Assembly (NCBI GenBank): GCA_902630715.1
Contig: CACOVO010000003.1
Coordinates: 1-64,000 of the forward strand
Direction: 5' to 3'
Source: an uncultured SAR86 cluster bacterium
GTDB taxonomy: Bacteria; Pseudomonadota; Gammaproteobacteria; Magnimaribacterales; Magnimaribacteraceae
Length of the DNA: 64,000 bases
Made by a program: the position numbers and the translations under genes
In this document: positions 61,682 through 64,000 of the stretch, one piece after another
How the letters are laid out: the number at the start of each line of letters is the position of its first letter
How positions within the stretch are numbered: the first letter of the stretch is position 1
Notes under the pieces: model-generated
Seen by the model: the letters and a program-made list of their open reading frames with translations, nothing else
Databases searched by the model: none
Told to the model about the DNA's origin: nothing

Positions 61682-63615
61682 TACTCTATTTTTAAATCAA
61701 TTCTTTGGGAGAAATAGTCTACCTTTTCAATGATTGCTTTAACTTCATCCCCTAATGAATAAGAATGCCTTGAGCTGTTGCTTTGTAACATCTTACTGTC
61801 CTCATCAAATACATAATATTCATTTTTTGGAAAATTTTTTATGTGACAAAGTCCTTCAATATTTATATTTCTTAAGTGAATAAATATTCCAAAATTTGTA
61901 ACACCTACAATTTGACCATCAAATTTTTTTCCAATATTTTCGGACGCGAAAGAACATTTTAGATAATTTAAAGCTTCTCTTTCTGCTTTCTCAGCAATTC
62001 TCTCTTTCGTTGAACATTCTTTTGCTAATTTAACTAATTCATCGTAAACATAAGGAGTATTTCCATTTAATGGCGTATCTGAGACCTGCACTTCTCCTCC
62101 ATGAAGTTTTATGAGAGACTTAATAGCCCTGTGAACCAGCAAATCTGGATAACGCCTTATTGGTGAAGTGAAATGCGAATAAAAACCGTAATTCAGAGCA
62201 TAGTGAACTGACACATCAGCTTCGTAAGTAGCTAAACTCATTGAGTAAAGAATTTGCGAATGAATAATGTTTTTATCTTTTCGATCTTTTGCGAATTCTA
62301 ATAATTCATTCAATTTCCGAATATCACTTCCATCATCAAGCGAAGCATTTATCCTTCGGCTTCTAAGAAAATTTTCTAAGATTTTAACTTTTAATATTTC
62401 GGGTTTAGGATGAACTCTGAATACCGAGGGAACGTTTTGCTTGATACATAATTCAGCTGCAGAAATATTTGCCGCTAACATAAATTCTTCAATCATCATG
62501 TGAGAAATCTCTCGTGAAGAGCTTACAAAATTAATGATTTTATTATCAGAAAACTTAGGAATATAACTTGGAACTTCAAGCTCTAGTGATCCTCTTTCCT
62601 GCCTTTGAAGCTTTAATCTTTTGTAGATCTTTAACAGAACAGTTAGTGAATCCGCATAATTCTTTTTAAATTGTTTTTTTTCTATCTCTCGAGAAATCGC
62701 ACCATATGTTAGCCTAGCTTTAGATCGAATTAATGCTTCAAAAAAACTTGTATTTGTTAGATGACCATCTTCTCTTACTGAAGTTTTACAAACCAAACAG
62801 TACCTGTCTTCATTTGGCTTCAAAGAACATAAATCATTACTCAATTCTTCCGGCAACATGGGTATTACTTTTTGGGTAAAGTAAATGGATGTTCCTCTTT
62901 CGAAAGCTTCTTTATCTAAATTACTCTCAGCATCAATATATCTACCAACATCGGCTATTGCCACATAGAGAGTTAGGTTGCCTTGTAAATCTTTTTCTCC
63001 AAAAACGGCATCATCAAAATCTTTTGCATTTTTCCCATCAATGGTAACAAAATCTTTAGCTCTTAAATCTCTCACATATGTTGTATCAAATTTTTTATTT
63101 CTGAGTTTTTTTGATTCGCTAACGACTGCTTTGGGCCATTCTCTATTCAAATTATTATTAGTTGCTGCTATCTCGCATGCCAAATCTATCTGATTTTCCA
63201 TATCAAATAATGCAATAAGACTAGCTTCAGGAAGATCGTTTTCTCTGGGCTGTTTTCGAATTATAAATTTTCCAATGCCACCATCTGATAATTGGCCTTG
63301 ATAAGTTTCTTTTATGAGGATTTTGAAATCGTTTTCATAACCCAGAAGTGAAGTATAAAACCTCTTACCTCTTTTAAAAACTTTCCCAACGAATTCTTGT
63401 GTATTTTCTGAAATTACCTTTTGTATTTTTGCCCAACCTTTATCTGTCAGAGTAAATTCCACAAGGTCGCCTGGAAACGCTTTGTAAACCTCTTTTTTTC
63501 CTAATTTATATTGAGAGTCATACTTAATGTCATCAATAAAGAATCCTCTAGATTTATTCGATTTTTTAACAATACCCCTTAGCGTTTTAGAGGTATTTTT
63601 ATTAGATTTTTTCAA
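61681..63615 (-). CDS. rnr: Ribonuclease R
   Basis: 644 aa, shorter than the roughly 800 aa of E. coli RNase R; the missing part is N-terminal, where it lacks the extra helix-turn-helix. The catalytic RNB domain has FVTIDGKNAKDFDDAVF (Asp cluster, about residue 190-206), and HFTSPIRRYPDLLVHR (about 495). A C-terminal S1 domain is present (FDGQIVGVTNFGIFIHL). It is a 3'-5' exonuclease for structured RNA. First gene of the leftward rnr-rlmB pair. Confidence 0.93.
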   Translation of the reverse strand: MKKSNKNTSKTLRGIVKKSNKSRGFFIDDIKYDSQYKLGKKEVYKAFPGDLVEFTLTDKGWAKIQKVISENTQEFVGKVFKRGKRFYTSLLGYENDFKILIKETYQGQLSDGGIGKFIIRKQPRENDLPEASLIALFDMENQIDLACEIAATNNNLNREWPKAVVSESKKLRNKKFDTTYVRDLRAKDFVTIDGKNAKDFDDAVFGEKDLQGNLTLYVAIADVGRYIDAESNLDKEAFERGTSIYFTQKVIPMLPEELSNDLCSLKPNEDRYCLVCKTSVREDGHLTNTSFFEALIRSKARLTYGAISREIEKKQFKKNYADSLTVLLKIYKRLKLQRQERGSLELEVPSYIPKFSDNKIINFVSSSREISHMMIEEFMLAANISAAELCIKQNVPSVFRVHPKPEILKVKILENFLRSRRINASLDDGSDIRKLNELLEFAKDRKDKNIIHSQILYSMSLATYEADVSVHYALNYGFYSHFTSPIRRYPDLLVHRAIKSLIKLHGGEVQVSDTPLNGNTPYVYDELVKLAKECSTKERIAEKAEREALNYLKCSFASENIGKKFDGQIVGVTNFGIFIHLRNINIEGLCHIKNFPKNEYYVFDEDSKMLQSNSSRHSYSLGDEVKAIIEKVDYFSQRIDLKIE

Positions 63616-63693
63616 GGAAGTTATTTTGAGATGTTTTAAACGCCTATTTTAAATCAATAAGACTTATAAAAGGCATTTTTGTAGTCTGACGGG

Positions 63694-63888
63694 TTGATTG
63701 ACTTTTTTATAGTCAGTACAGTTATATCTATGCATATAGGAATTATTATTTCATTAATCTTTGTAAGTCTTCTATTCTTCCTATGGCAATATTCTAAAGG
63801 AGAACAAGTCGGGAGAAGAATTGGATTCTTGTTGAATATTTGGGGAGCAGTAATAGTTTTTTATCTATTGATGGTTATATTTTTATAA
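63694..63888 (+). CDS. Small two-helix membrane protein
   Basis: 64 aa from TTG 63694, or 52 aa from ATG 63730; neither has a strong ribosome site. Two hydrophobic helices (about residues 4-30 and 44-64) flank a charged loop KGEQVGRRIG. No family recognised. It is divergent from rnr and lies 12 bases before the acyl-CoA synthetase-like gene, so it may be part of that transcript. Confidence 0.5.
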   Translation: MIDFFIVSTVISMHIGIIISLIFVSLLFFLWQYSKGEQVGRRIGFLLNIWGAVIVFYLLMVIFL

Positions 63889-63900
63889 ATTGGAAAAGAT

Positions 63901-64000
63901 ATGTCAGTGAAACATTATGATTGGTCTGCATACCATGCCTATGTTAGGCCTAATAAAATTGCGATAAGAGATTTAAGTTCTAATCAGGATTTAACTTATA
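63901..64000 (+). CDS. AMP-dependent acyl-CoA synthetase/ligase, 3' end beyond window
   Basis: Only 33 codons are visible. The ATG is preceded by GGAAAAG. The peptide opens MSVKHYDWSAYHA and continues RPNKIAIRDLSSNQDLTY, the usual N-terminal pattern of AMP-binding synthetases (P-x-K-x-A-x-R-D, then LTY). The exact class (fatty-acyl, acetyl or other) cannot be told from this fragment. Confidence 0.6.
   Translation, partial: MSVKHYDWSAYHAYVRPNKIAIRDLSSNQDLTY

Overview
The window looks like chromosome from a low-GC, AT-rich marine gammaproteobacterium. A SAR86-type lineage is my inference, from the gene order (ilvB-ilvH-ilvC-pssA; rnr-rlmB; lpxC-secA-argJ; coaE-yacG), the compact spacing with many 1-20 bp overlaps, and the mix of TonB-linked uptake with lipid and amine catabolism. 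No rRNA operon, CRISPR array, insertion sequence or complete prophage is visible.

Layout. 1-2.3 kb: the end of pgeF, then a 3-hydroxyisobutyrate dehydrogenase-family reductase and a glycerate kinase. 2.3-6.4 kb: a Leu/Val-rich small ORF with a terminator-like hairpin, then ilvB-ilvH-ilvC and pssA. 6.4-13.2 kb: a divergent haem locus. A TonB receptor reads right, and hmuT-hmuU-hmuV, a HugZ-type haem oxygenase and a DUF2470/siderophore-interacting flavoprotein read left. A near-consensus Fur box lies between them. 13.26-16.61 kb: a tRNA-Ile(GAT) gene followed by a 3.3-kb integrated element. A perfect 47-bp direct repeat of the tRNA 3' part bounds it, and a pair of AGGGGAAA repeats lies near each end. 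It carries six unrecognised genes and no integrase. I consider this the most notable object in the window.

16.7-44 kb is an accessory catabolic region. It holds two MDR oxidoreductases, several exported or anchored phosphoesterase-like proteins (purple acid phosphatase, DUF3604 lipoprotein, PHP protein, alkaline phosphatase), a tandem HCCA-isomerase-like protein, an FKBP lipoprotein, a nitroreductase, a desaturase/NTF2-like/TauD dioxygenase cluster, a class III aminotransferase (phospho-lyase-like) with an APH-type kinase, an amidase, a copper amine oxidase, peptide deformylase, and an ADP-ribose/ribose/nucleoside salvage trio. 44-55 kb: a carboxylesterase remnant, an SDR, a crotonase, tRNA-Ala(TGC), a large M28 membrane peptidase, a flavodoxin-fold reductase, DoxX, a DHODH with a Cys at the catalytic-base position, a GST, a second class III aminotransferase and an Nramp-like carrier lacking the metal-binding motifs. 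55-64 kb returns to core genes: coaE-yacG facing argJ, secA, lpxC, rlmB and rnr, then a small membrane protein and the start of an acyl-CoA synthetase.

Gene functions come from recognising family motifs in the translations. No database search was possible.
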